Of a stretch of 64,000 nt of DNA, positions 11,543 to 23,131 are shown in pieces. Both the position numbers and the translations under genes were made by a program. The DNA lies in the NCBI GenBank assembly GCA_025201365.1, contig JAIXMF010000006.1, forward strand, positions 310,001 to 374,000. The letters are read 5' to 3'. The notes under the pieces are model-generated. The model was not told the DNA's origin and ran no database searches. It saw nothing but the letters and a program-made list of their open reading frames with translations. The stretch comes from Syncephalis plumigaleata. Lineage: Eukaryota; Zoopagomycota; Zoopagomycetes; Zoopagales; Piptocephalidaceae. How positions within the stretch are numbered: the stretch's first letter is position 1; each line of letters opens with the position of its first letter.

Positions 11543-13494
11543 GGGTAAAGACTAAGCAGGGTTATTGACTACAACGAAGTAAATATAAACGTATATATTT
11601 ATAGAAATAGATAGATAGATAGATAGATAGATGAGTGTCAATCAATGGCAAGCAGCTATTTGCTATTTAAATGACCGTATCAAACGAGAGATAGATAATA
11701 TAGGAAAACAGAGGGAAACACGTCAGACTATTATCGTCTGTCGTAGAGTAGTAATAAGCACTGAGAAATGAGGAATGAGCAATAGACGCGACGTATGTAT
11801 GCTAGTGTGCGTGAGTGAGTAGTGAGTGAGTGAGTGAGTGTACTCGTCTGAATGATGCAATACGCGACAACAGATGAGCAAATGAATAGAACGCTTCAAC
11901 AGAAGTCGACCAATACGCTATGACAATGAGAGATAAAAGTAGAATTGAAAGATAGAATAGGTGAAAGCGAGAGTAAAGTAAGCGAGAGAGTGAGCAAGTG
12001 TTGTTGGTTAACTAGTGTTGAGAAAGGAAAACCTCAATGGTCGGGGTGTACCGAGTCAAGTTGAGACATACACTCAATGGAGAGAGAGAGAGAGACTTGT
12101 CCTTCTACGCATGATGCTAAATGCAGTAAAGGGATGCAATGATGCTAGTGCCATCCCTACTAGTATAACACATATCATACATATCGTCTACTCCTATAGT
12201 GTAGCTGTATCACACTAAAAAAAGAAACAAAGACTATGTGTAATAAAGTATTGTTGTTTCTTGTTAGAGCTCTTTCAGTTTATTGTCCAATAGTAGTAAA
12301 CGGTAAATAGCAACAATGAGCTATTTTAAACCTAACGCATTCTTCTTTATCTAGTCTTGTGTTAGCGAGGAATAGCACAGGTATTACTACCAATGAACCT
12401 AACTGGATATCACCCTTCAAAGAAATTGCCATTTAGTGATCCGGATATCACATGAAGGAAGCGAGCAAGCCAAGTAGACCACGTGGACCAAGCCACATGC
12501 TATGATTACTTCTAGTAGTAGTAGTAGCAGTACTAGTAGTATATTGACGGTGTTCGATTCCTAGTATACTTGCACACGATTCTAGTGCAACCTAGATTCA
12601 CGTATTTGTAGACTATAACATCATGTCATCAGGGATTAGTATAATAAAGCTGAAACGATAACTAATTGTCGTATTAACGTGAATGTACACTAGTGCAGTG
12701 TAGTTAACTACATGTTGAGCACACACATAAAAAATACGACTAATAAGCACTGGCTCAATCTCGTGAATATTAGCCATATCTGGTTCAATATTTCCATAGA
12801 AATAGTCGTCCAATAACGATGGGGCCAGTTAACGAATTATGGCCAAAATAGTAGGAATGCCATTAGTTGATGGCCATATACAGCTGACCGGTCGTCGTCA
12901 ACAATGACAACAACAATGAAAATGGCTCAGCGAACTATTTCGTAAAAGGATGAATGAATGACTGACTGAATGAATGGGTGAGTGAGCGAGTGAGCGAGTG
13001 AGTGAGATAATACAAACCTGAAAAGGTCACCACCATACGCAGCCACTTTTTTATTCTCGCTATCTTCTCCACCTTTACTACTTTTACTACTATTCTTCTA
13101 CTTTACTAGTACACCTTCTATCTACTCTACCTACTCTATCTACTCTATAACTAGTTTGCTCTAGTGACGACTTGCGGTTACGCTCTATTCCGTATTTGTT
13201 TGCGTTTCGTTTTTTGCGATTCTCTTTTCTTGCTTTCTATTTCTCGCTCTCGCTCTTTTTCGCTCTTTAATTTCAACAGCACCTTACCCTAGTCGTTTCC
13301 GTTGAGCATCTTATCTCTAATTATCTACCGAATAGGTAGTCAACTAGTTAATATCAACTATTGCATCGTGTACTATCGTGGTCTACTTTATCGTCTTAAT
13401 ATCATTACTATTATTCCTTACTGCAATAATACGTATACTACTACTACTACGCTAATTTCATTCATCAACTATATGTCCTTCATATTAGCTGATA
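11543..13494. other. Intergenic region with microsatellites
   Basis: About 2 kb between the divergent MAPKK gene and an unrecognised gene. It holds (GATA)n at 11607-11632, GAGT-type repeats at 11810-11840 and 12980-13008, GA repeats near 12080, and a pyrimidine-rich, C/T-biased stretch from about 13050 to 13300 that resembles a fungal promoter or leader for the gene at 13495. No gene seen. Confidence 0.5.
11607..11632. repeat. (GATA)n microsatellite
   Basis: About six to seven GATA units just upstream of the MAPKK start. Confidence 0.8.
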
Positions 13495-15612
13495 ATGCAT
13501 GTCTCACTTGATCTGGAAGAGTTGCCGCCGTCACTACGCCGTTCATTGGCACGGTGGCCACGCGCACAATTACCGCTGTGCTCATTCGCCTAGTTGAACT
13601 GGGTCTATATCAAGCAGTGAGCCCAAATGATTTCAATCTCCGTACAGCACAATTGCATGACTGGTTGCAGCAACATCAAAACAAAACAGGACCACGGATA
13701 TCGCTCAACTCGTATAATACGTTTGTACAATCACCGATTGCCACTTGGGTTGCCTGTCCCACTGCCAATCCATGTAAGTTTAATGGTTGCTGTATAAGCT
13801 CATTGCTTGCTTCTCTATTCATGCGTTGACTGATACGCGTATAATGTGTATGCAGCATCTACGAGACGAGCTGACAACGAATTGACCGTTCAGTCTCCGA
13901 CAAATAGCACGGAGATTATCGCTAGAACAGATGTCACAACTGGCGAATCAAATGGACAAAGTAGCGGATTCTTCTCGATGTTAACGGCGAAACTATTTGG
14001 TACACGGAAATCTACTGCTGCTCCTACTGCTGCTCCTATTGCTGCTATATCAGATACTGTTCTCGCTAATAACCAATATGAATCTGATAAAGGTAAAGGT
14101 AAAAAGATTCGTAAAAAGACGAGGAATCCACCATCATTCTCGTTACGTCATATTCGTAATCTATCATCGAAATAGGATCACCATCTAGTCAGGGCGAGTA
14201 ACATTATCACGGTAAGTTAGAGAAGAGTCGATGGATATCAAGCAGCAGCTGATTAATAATAATAATTTGAATATGAAGTAGTAAGTCATCACGTCGTTCA
14301 ACACAGGCAGTCAATGAGAATAAGTCAACCTGGACATCATCGGTATTAAGACGTTTCTCTAAGCGTCGTCAACTTAAATCAGATGCTGCTGAACTATTCG
14401 ATAGTAACACTGAATTTGATCACTTATCCATACCACGTCATATTCGTGCCAATACTATGGTGGAAATAACAAATCTATCCAATCCATCATTGGTCCCGTC
14501 TATTAATAATGCTGCATCAGCACCTGCGTGTACCTGCAAAAAACCCGATACATCCTCGAGTCGTCGATGGACACGTCTAAGCTGGCCTTGGCAATTAGGT
14601 GCTCCATCACCACCTCCACCTCCACCTCCACCACCGCAAGCATCGGCATCGGCATCGCCACCTGGTTTATGCGCACTTCATTCGCCCATCTCATCGCCAG
14701 CCGTGTCGATACGTGCAAGACATGCGCCGACACTGGCCGATTTCCTATTGCCCTCGGAAATGGCACGTCTACGTCATATGGAACCGCCATTAGATGAATG
14801 CGATGCAAGGGAGGAACAAGACGAAGAGGAAGTAGAAGGGGAGCATTATAGTTACGAGATGAACGAGGAAGATGGGCATGACACGAATAGTTGGCCAGAT
14901 TTCCGAGATCATGCAAGTAATAGTATTCGCGAGTGGGTGGCTAGTATACCGAAGGAGACACCATTGTCATTGGCCAATTTCGCTCTACCGGTTAATGATG
15001 GACCAGGTACATCGACTGCACCTACTCGACCAATATCGACATCACGTAGATTATGCGCTATTGCTCCCGAGACTGCTGAAAGCGATTTTACCACCACTGA
15101 TGCCACCGCTAATGACGAATATCGATATGGTCCATGGGCTGATCATGAATCGGAAAGTTCCATCGGTGATGAGTTATCAATGATTGAATCATTCGGAGAG
15201 GATTTACTAGAGCAACCAGGCTATAATACATCATTTGGTAAGCTATTATATATGTGCATTGTATGAAAGAATGATTATTCACTATTCATCAGGTATACGT
15301 ATTTCTCCTGAGAATGTACTAGGTCTAGTGTCTAATCTACTGGAACGCGGTGCATTAGATGATCTTACCTTGCCGATGATGCCGTAGACTCATTTGAACG
15401 TAGTCAACGAGATTCTAGTTTTGAGCATAACCTGCATAGACATACGCCAGCAGCAACTATCCTCCTATCCGAATAGGCGTAGATATAGTCGTGGTAGTAA
15501 TTATTCCGCTGCAAGTAATGGAAATAATGGATACGATCGACACTCTGACCTATTAACGTGGCAAGAGGAGAATCCGTCGAATCCAACGCCAGAACACGTA
15601 TACTGCACATAA
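13495..15612 (+). CDS. Unrecognised, mostly disordered protein
   Basis: Likely start MHVSLDLEELPPSLRRSLARW (ATG 13495), then VELGLYQAVSPNDFNLR and LHDWLQQHQNKTGPRISL after an apparent one-base loss near 13592. Short introns (donors near 13773, 14211 and 15239) join further exons: TRRADNELTVQSPTN, KLFGTRK, SSVLRRFSKRRQ, a nine-Pro run (near 14610), RARHAPTLADFLLPSEMARL, an acidic Glu/Asp patch, IREWVASIPKETPLSLANFAL, FGEDLLEQPGYNTSF and IRISPENVLGLVSNLLERG. The last segment ends PTPEHVYCT before TAA at 15610-15612. At least five frame breaks of the one-base-loss type occur. The N-terminal 90 residues (LVELGLYQAV and LHDWLQQ) look folded and the rest is disordered. I do not recognise the family. 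Expression is plausible because splice sites and codon use are gene-like. Confidence 0.55.
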
Positions 15613-16176
15613 TCATATCTCTATATCTCTATATAATTTATGTATTATTGTTATGAGCATTATACGTTTTTTTGTATATGTAGATGTGCTTTACTACTCC
15701 CTATATTATTAATGATCTTGTTGACTATTTGTGTTTTATAGGTTCTCTTTTCTTTCTCTTTTATCTTTCTTTTCTTCAACATGTCCTACTATTACTATTA
15801 CTATTACTATTACTATTACTATTATTTATTGATACTATTTATCATAGCTTCCCTTTCTCTATTATCATCCATTCTACTCTATTCTATTCTATCTATAAAT
15901 CATTGCTATTTTATGATTTCTAACAAACATAATCTACTGTTTATTTGCATCAATTACTATGTGACGTGTAATACACGAGTAATATGTTACCTGTTTTGCT
16001 CTAAACTGATTTATCAAGATGTAGACAACTACAATATAACTAAAATGAAATAGATAGATGTATGAATATTATTTCGATTATGATAAATAAAAGACACGTA
16101 CAACTATTGTTAACATTATAATGGAATGGCTGTTATTTCTTTTCCTTCTTTTCATACTAAAATAGTAACATACTAG
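15613..16176. other. Convergent spacer with a TACTAT-type repeat
   Basis: AT-rich spacer between two convergent genes. It holds a trinucleotide-based (TTACTA)n run at about 15789-15832. The overlapping Tyr- or Leu-rich open frames are artefacts of that repeat. Confidence 0.5.
15789..15832. repeat. (TTACTA)n microsatellite
   Basis: About seven TTACTA units, with open frames in several registers as expected for a trinucleotide-periodic repeat. Confidence 0.75.
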
Positions 16177-17645
16177 CTACGGATAGTGTTGATAATGATC
16201 ATAGGTGGATGTTGATTCGGCATCGGTGCAGCTGGTGTTTCGTTGATGATACGCAGATCTACTAGTATTACTAGAGTGATCGCCACCCATTGAGACACGA
16301 CGACTAAACACGGGCGATGGTGGTGCTACAGTGCGTATCTCGCCGGCACACGGTCTACGCATTATATTGGATGTTTCATTGCCGGGCCAGTCCACGGAAT
16401 TCCTGCCCATATTCATGGCGCGATCTCGTTTGTAACGAGCCATGGTAGGTACACCCGGTGTAGGAAGTAGCGTGGGACGTGGTGGCACAATAACAGGCGA
16501 CATTGCTTGCATTTTAGGGGCATAAGTGGGTGAACGTGAAGTAACCGTGCTACTCGAGGCGTAGTGGCGGTGGCAGGATGATGACACGATGTATACGCGA
16601 AATGAGTCTCGCTTGTCTCATCCGGTGAAGTACTAGTGCGCAGTCCAGCGTATACCTGACCGTCAGGCGAGTTATCATGATGATAGGAGGAATCGCATTG
16701 TGAGTGAACTCGTTTACGACAACTCGTACGTAACACCCATAGACTTTGTCGACTTGTATTGAAGATTAGAAACATGACAGTACCCCAGATACTTAGCATG
16801 AAATGACCGAATCGATTACCGTGATTAGTTGAGGTGCTTTCACCTAGTGCCGTACCCGGTGTCTGATTGATCACGAGGAAATCTGCGACAATATAATAGA
16901 TCTGAATCGTGCCGATGCTAATGAAGAATAGAACCACGCGTACTAATGTCGTTAGGGCAACCTTCAATGCTTCTCGCGACTGCTGCTTTGACACAAGTTT
17001 TTTACGGTAGAATAGGAGGAAACCCACTCGCCAACTGATGGCGGCCAAAGCAAGGATGGAGGTCAACACGATTGGGATGGAGAATGCGGCACCACTAGCA
17101 ATTACCTGCCACGTCTTAATGTAGCCACTCGAGCATTTGTTTAAACGCGCCAAATCCGACGTATAATCCTGGCTAATAATTTGCGGTAAACTGGCAAGCA
17201 ATGCCGGTACCAAGGTGAGCCCGAGACCCACCACCACCGTTTGTCGCTCGAACTTGTAGACTTGCGGTCCGGTGGAGGGCAGGTAGCCAAAGGTCGACAT
17301 CCACAGACGGATAATCACCATGGCCGAGAGTAGTTCGGCTCCTTGCGCCGCGTACACGTAAACACCCTTGCGTATGGCACATTCCCAGGGGTGCATACCG
17401 CTAACATGCGTGCCCCATACAAGGAAGCCCGTAAGTAGTAATAGATGTATCATGGACACGGGTATGAGCAGTGCGAGTAGGATCAAATTACGTAGACGAA
17501 ACTGTACATAACCGAAGGGAAGGCATAGTACAGCGAGATGAAGTGTAGAACCATAGTGAGATGAAAGAACGACATCATGATAACGTGATGGTGATGGTAA
17601 TGGTGATATGATGACTATTTCAGTGACGCGGACCGCACACGCCAC
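16177..17645 (-). CDS. Seven-transmembrane receptor, STE3 pheromone-receptor-like
   Basis: Seven hydrophobic helices are visible. They include LHLAVLCLPFGYVQFRLRN then LILLALLIPVSMIHLLLLTG, a segment with MVIIRLWMSTFG, VVGLGLTLVPALLASLPQI, FSIPIVLTSILALAAI, TTLVRVVLFFISIGTIQIYY and FMLSIWGTVMFLIF. The short RLRN loop after helix 1, IIRLW, and the third cytoplasmic loop with YRKKLVSKQQSREALKVAL are arranged as in class D STE3-type receptors. A long Ser/Pro-rich cytoplasmic tail follows (TYAPKMQAM, TLLPTPGVPTMARYKR), ending TSTYDHYQHYP; reaching it needs one frame change near 16580. The upstream end has no in-frame ATG (the frame opens at GTG 17645 after a stop), so the true start is unresolved. 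An MMSF start at about 17577 plus a one-base loss is possible. Confidence 0.6.
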
Positions 17646-19319
17646 TATCTATGAACAGTAGAAGGGAGAAAGGAAACGAAAGAACCAAGATAGATGTAAT
17701 ACTATTTGATGTTGTCGATGTTGATGTCGATGTCTGTCGATGTTGTCGTTGCTGGTTAATCAATCTCAATCGGACTGTTAAAATGGCACACTATAATGGT
17801 GAAAGTAAAGCGTGTATTGTGATGATATTTCTTTTTTAGCGTGTAGATCCAATAGATACCAGTCTATCTGATGTGTAGAGAATATGCGAGAATCGTCAAT
17901 CGACTATGATGATGTAGCGATAGTAGTAGTAGTAGTAATGGTAAGAGAAAGAAAAGGATATCAGCGAGCGTAAATGGTCATGGAGTGTTATTTGAAACGA
18001 ACGAGGAGAAAGAAAAAGAAGGGAATATTAGTTATTGTACTTGGAACGACAGCAATATTACTCACTAAACAAAATGTGATAACAACAACAGCAATTATAA
18101 TAATACCAGTATTAGGGAATGACAATGATGATACCAAACAAAATCCAGTTTCCGTATTAATTAAAATTACTAGAATTGGTCCAATATATATTGATAGGTA
18201 TAACGGATGTAGGGAAGAATTCCGTAAAGTATCACAACGTGTAGTATTGAGCTGCTACAATAGAAGGAGCAAAATAGTAGATTAAGGGAAAAGAAACGTG
18301 GATGTAGGGGAAGAGAAGAGAAAACAGCGGCGACAATGTATCAAGTTGAAGCATAGGCAACGTTTGCTCGTTCGTTTGCTCGTTCAAATTACAAGTATTC
18401 GACAACAACAACAACAACAACAACAGCAACACTGACTACGATGGTCATCCTGACTATGATGAGGATGATAATGATGACTGTCACTTAATAGCATGGGCGA
18501 CAATACAAGGACTAACCTTGTAGCACAGGATAGCGGTTAATTGAATAGTACAAAAAGTGGATAACTATTCATGGTGGTCACCTTGTCTTGCTCTAGACTA
18601 GTTGATACTTTATCCATCATTAGCAATGCTGTATATTGTAGAGGAATGGATAGCTACGCAGTAAACAGTTAAATGTTAAATGATGTTGCAATTGCGGAAA
18701 TGGTGTAACAAAGTATTACAGAGGGTTACTGAAACGGGAGTTCATCCATGCCACGATTATCTGTAACGGTTACTGTAACCATTGTAAACGATGTCGGTGC
18801 AGTGTACACTATTCGAATACACGCACACACACACACACAAAAGCATGCACATGCATAAGGAAGCAACAGCTATTGTAAGGAATCCACTATTCTATGATAC
18901 AATTACTTTTAAATGTTCTATAATTACGATGATCATGATGTAAACTAAGTAGACTCGTATATATATATATATATAACTAATATTAGCTTATAAAATTGTA
19001 ACAGTAAAGATAAGCAACATTAAAGAAAAAAGACACACCAGCATTTAATCACATTGTTCTGTTTAATGGCAATTCATTTGAATATAGGTTCCATGCCACG
19101 ATCGATAATGGTAAAAGTGGAGAATACATCATGATTGGTACGGGTTAAACACGTAGATAGAACAATTGTTACTACTAATAATTACTAGACTAGTAGCAGT
19201 AGTAGTAGTAGCAGTAAGAATTCATTCGCGATACACACGTACACTACTACGTGTACCTCTTATTTCACCAGTTAACGGAAAGCAGAGCAAAGAATGATGC
19301 GACCAATGTCAAAATAGAT
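17646..19319. other. Intergenic region
   Basis: About 1.7 kb with GT/TG and TAG repeats, CAA repeats near 18405-18428, (CA)n near 18825 and (TA)n near 18959-18974. A 103-codon frame at 17974-18285 has no domain and is not called. Upstream part is probably promoter of the STE3-like gene; downstream part is the 3' side of eL37. Confidence 0.45.
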
Positions 19320-20208
19320 TTAGGCCTGGGCGGTGACCTTGCCTATCAATACCAAGTGGATATATATATAGGTTAGAATCATAGATAAGATATAATCATC
19401 CATTAGTATACATACCCTCACGGAAACCGTTCTTGAAACGACGTTGAACAGTCTTGAGGTAACGCATGCGGCCTGTGCCGGTAGTGCTACGGCGCTTGCT
19501 CTTGGCGCTCCAGTTGTCTATAAACATGATGATATGTAAAGGATGATTTGTTAATAATTCATTCATTGTATATTCTATCCATCGGATGGCACATGCTGTT
19601 TAGGCAATATCTCATTGTATAATGTAACCATGCAGATGCCATAGTAACAATAGTCGTTATCTACTTACAGGAACGAAGACGAGCAGCTGGATAGCCGCAT
19701 TGACCGCATTCTTTCTTCTGGTTGTGGAATGCACGACGGCCGCAGCGACGGCACAGCGTGTGTGTCTTGATGTTGCGCTTACCAAAGCTGGTAGTACCCT
19801 TGGTCTATATAGTTACAATAGATAGACGGATAGATATTAGTTATACGCGACCTATAATCACTAAGCTATCCTCTCTCCTATCCCTTCATAATAGATGTAA
19901 AATGATTCATGTAGTTCCTCGTTGCTCACTATAAACAATACTATGCTTATTCTTCTGACAAGGTCTTACTACAGCGACAAAGTAGTTGCTATTCTATTTG
20001 ATACAGTACTATATCAAATAGAATAGCCACTATGTTTATCCTGTTTCTATATCTCAGTATTCATCCATCCATCTCTCTATGTTTCTCTATTACTATACTA
20101 CATATATCCATCTCTTCTATCCATACATAGATTCATCCATCCATCCATCTCTCTACATGTTGATCTACCGTTCTATATACTACAATATAGTATGTTTATA
20201 CGCACCAT
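19320..20208 (-). CDS. RPL37: 60S ribosomal protein eL37
   Basis: Four exons: 20206-20208 (the ATG alone), 19669-19804, 19416-19517 and 19320-19342; they sum to 264 nt, giving 87 residues with no frame break. The protein reads [19 protein letters not shown], then [20 protein letters not shown] (the four zinc-binding Cys of two CxxC pairs), [35 protein letters not shown] and KVTAQA. This is a complete eL37 of the large ribosomal subunit. The first intron (19805-20205, 401 bp, donor GTGCGT) lies directly after the start codon, as in many ribosomal protein genes, is much longer than the others, and contains a perfect 16-bp hairpin. Confidence 0.97.
19988..20027. repeat. Perfect 16-bp stem hairpin inside eL37 intron 1
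   Basis: Left arm 19988-20003 (GCTATTCTATTTGATA) is the exact reverse complement of 20012-20027, with an 8-nt loop. It lies near the middle of the 401-bp first intron. It could be an RNA structure affecting splicing, part of an intronic RNA, or a relic of a mobile element. Confidence 0.7.
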
Positions 20209-20506
20209 GATGCCTAATTGATGGGGCTATCGCCGAGGATGACGGATTCGAGGAGGAGGAGGCTAGACGCCAGTGATCGCCTTGCCTTTACAATGATTTT
20301 GCAAGTTTTCCCAATCCACCCAATCCATTCACTAAACCATATCAATCAATCGACCAATACACACAACATTTATTCTTCCCTCTTTGACGTAAATTGTTAC
20401 ATCAATGAGCGTTTATAGAATGATTAACATCAAGCATGAATATACACTTGTTAAATATACTAGTCATATCAATGTAATAAAAATGCATCATGCTTATGCC
20501 ATATGT

Positions 20507-21739
20507 TTATTCTTCCTTTAGTTTATCCGTTTCCTTTCGTGAAGGATAACGCCACCATTGCCATAGTAATATGACGAATACAATATCATCGCGGAATGCT
20601 GCGATACGTGTTAGATTTGGCATGGGAATGACTAGTGCAAATAGATCATCAACGAATGTGTTTAGTGCACGATACAAGAATACACGTAGTGGCATGGCAG
20701 CCACAGAACGAAGTCGATAATTAAGGAAGAGTTGCGGTGTTAGCGTGATGAATCCTAGCAAGTACATTGTCGCCATTAACGCATCGATCATCCATGCACG
20801 GAAACTGGCATGTTTGAGGAAGAAGAGCGACCAGGCAGCATAGCCGACAATCAATGGAATACACGCTAGACCGATGCTACGTGTACATTGACGATCTGCC
20901 TCACGACTGACACGCTCGGCCTCGGTGACTTCAATCTTGGCTGGTGTGCCATCCTTTTGCTTTTCCGTTGAACTAGCAATGGTTGCCGGTGGGCATTCAA
21001 TACACGATACACCTTCCAAATCTCACCTAATCATTGATCGATGACATTATTATTAATTAATGAGTTAGTTAGTGGTTCATTTAATAATTACTTACTGCAT
21101 GCTGTCACACAGGCACCACCAATAATAAGCATACTCGTGTCTTTACGTCGTTCCCATAGGAATAGCACGGCTACACATCGTGATATCATCTCTAGGATAA
21201 CGGCCATTTTCGATACACCCGCGGTATTCTTCAATTTACTCCAATGGGCCACGTCCTCCTTGAAGGCAAGCCACTCGAATAGTAGATGAAGCACTGAAGC
21301 CACAATGGTGGCCAACAACAGCCATGGATCGGTACGTGTGATCATTTGACGGAACTGATCCACTTCACTGCTTGATAAACGGAATTCAGTTGATTGACCT
21401 GAACCTTTACTAGTACCACCGAACGATTGAATGGTCGACCATAGTATACGACTAATACGGAACCATCCTAGCGAGGTAAGAGCAACGCGTAGTTTTAACG
21501 TTTTTGTCGTGGCAATGGTGCCATTCACTTCAATTGGTACGAGATCCTCGGGTCCAAGTAAAAGTGGATTAGATGACATGATGGGCAGATAGGTGAAGGT
21601 ATCGCCCCGCTTCACCCATGACATATACGCGTGAATATCGGATGGTACGGCATTACGTGGATATTCCGTACGATCTGTTAGTAGATTCATTTCAATCTGA
21701 GGTACCCAATGCGCTACGGGTATTTGCGAGGTTTCTTCA

Positions 21740-21776
<37 letters not shown>

Positions 21777-22430
21777 CTTTCGATGTTGATGGTGTACTTT
21801 TCGACTCTTTACTAGCCATTAATAATCGATCTTCTTTTATAATGAGTGGCTGATACTGAATCAATGGTATTGTTTGCTTTACAGTCCATGGTGTCTCAAG
21901 TTCTGGATGAGCATCTGATACCATAGCCAATTCATCTTCGTCATCTTCTTCTTCTTCTTCAGCATTGTTTCCAAGTATCGGATAGAGATAGATATGAGCA
22001 TAGAGATCACTGGCAAGTTGCTTACGCTTCACGGGTAGTTCAATGGATAGCTCGGTTTCTATCGGGAATAAGGTCGATGTGTCTTCGAGTAGGAATACGT
22101 CACTTTGCCACAATTGCTCGCTGTCATCCGAACTTTTCGGTTCTTCATACTTGGATAGTCGTAATGCTAAACGGAATTGCTGGTCTGCCGCCAAGTAAGG
22201 CCATTACCTGGCAGTAATGGCTGACCTGACGCGTCAGTTTCCCCGCGTAGTTCATGAATAAACGGAATATACAAGGTTGGCTTAAACAGAGTCAATATAT
22301 TGACTGACAATATAAGAAGATAAGCTGTAACCAGAGTAATAGGTACAACACCTAGTATTGTCGTTATCTTCCCCATACTATATGATATAGACGATAGTGA
22401 CAATAAACAGATTACGATGAGAAGGGACAA
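20507..22430 (-). CDS. CLPTM1/CLPTM1L-family multipass membrane protein
   Basis: N-terminal membrane anchor (ITTILGVVPITLVTAYLLIL), then PTLYIPFIHELRGE. The lumenal part carries LYAHIYLYPILGN, an acidic run, a poly-Ser run, VAHWVPQIEMNLLTDRTEYP, AVPSDIHAYMSWVKRGDTF and YLPIMSSNPLLL. The membrane part reads LLATIVASVLHLLFEWLAFKE, DVAHWSKLKNTAGVSKMAV, MATMYLLGFITLTPQLFLNY, RLRSVAAMPLRVFLYRALN, TFVDDLFALVIPMP and AAFRDDIVFVILLWQWWRYP. These are the signature blocks of the CLPTM1 family, whose human members act as ER lipid scramblases and in receptor trafficking. One intron (about 21019-21088) is clear; apparent single-base losses occur near 22195 and 21000. Start is either the first Met (22430) or MGKITTIL (22376). 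Confidence 0.88.
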
Positions 22431-22778
22431 GTGGTTAGAAGATAAATGCGAATGACATCAAGATGAATATGAGCAAATCATTATTTATGTTTGTTTTATA
22501 TCATAATGATACTCAATATAAGCATCAATCGTAATGTCTTCTAATGCTCCTCTCTTTATATATGAATAAAAGTAATAGAGCCACCTATCCTATGCAATAA
22601 GTATGAATATTCATCATTATAGAGTGAAATAATATGGCATAGTATATATAACTCCTACACTCATATTACCTCATTGGTGAGATACACCACGAGGCACCAC
22701 ATGGAAGACAACTGATGCGGTGTTGAAATCGTTCCTTTCTTGGCAGGATAGTAGAATGTCATTTGAATTGATGTATTG
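22431..22778. other. 5' spacer before the transposon copy
   Basis: Probable promoter of the CLPTM1-like gene, with an ATATATAA-type element near 22640. The transposon has inserted at its far end. Confidence 0.35.
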
Positions 22779-22878
22779 TACAGGCTTTTTCCATCCAATT
22801 TGCGCAGTTAGCCTTATGTCTTTACGAATAAATAATGACGTTAACACTTACAAGTACAAGTACCCCCGTATTCTGTTT

Positions 22879-22912
22879 CCCAGCCCCCCTTCCCTTTGGG
22901 GAAAGACTGGGG
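22879..22912 (-). other. GC-rich hairpin between the Fanzor tail and the element end
   Basis: Minus-strand CCCCAG...CTGGG arms enclose an inner TTCCC-CAAA-GGGAA stem-loop. It begins 16 bp after the stop of the Fanzor remnant, about 100 bp inside the right terminus. Omega RNAs of Fanzor systems occupy this interval, so it is a candidate structured RNA. It is absent from copy B. Confidence 0.4.
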
Positions 22913-22927
22913 TGATAGCGATAACCA

Positions 22928-23131
22928 TCACGGATGAGTTGTTTTTTGTTGTTTGGTTCCCTCTTGATCTTGCTCATCATTGCTTGAACGTTTAGAAGGA
23001 ATGGTACTTCGTCGGAATTGTGTTGGAATACCATATCCATTGCGAGCACTGCGAATAATCTGAATGAAGTTCAGACATGCTGCCATATCCCGATTCCATA
23101 GACGATAATCAATAGCTACTTGTAAGTACAT
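22928..23131 (-). pseudogene. Fanzor/TnpB-like C-terminal RuvC-III remnant (copy A)
   Basis: An open frame of 67 codons reads MYLQVAIDYRLWNRDMAACL, then NFIQIIRSARNG and [16 protein letters not shown] before a hydrophilic tail. WNRD-MAACLN matches the RuvC-III pattern RDxxAxxN of TnpB/Fanzor nucleases, with Asp15 as the metal-binding residue, and (G/R)xPxxFxR about 15-20 residues later is the usual Fanzor C-terminal motif. RuvC-I, RuvC-II, the zinc-ribbon Cys pairs and the whole N-terminal half are missing, so nuclease activity is not expected. A splice acceptor-like ACAAG/GTAG stretch precedes the tail, so it may once have been a terminal exon. Confidence 0.7.

Noticed and set aside
17974-18285. 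103-codon frame between the receptor and eL37
   Set aside because: Low-complexity, no family features and no conserved splice partners.
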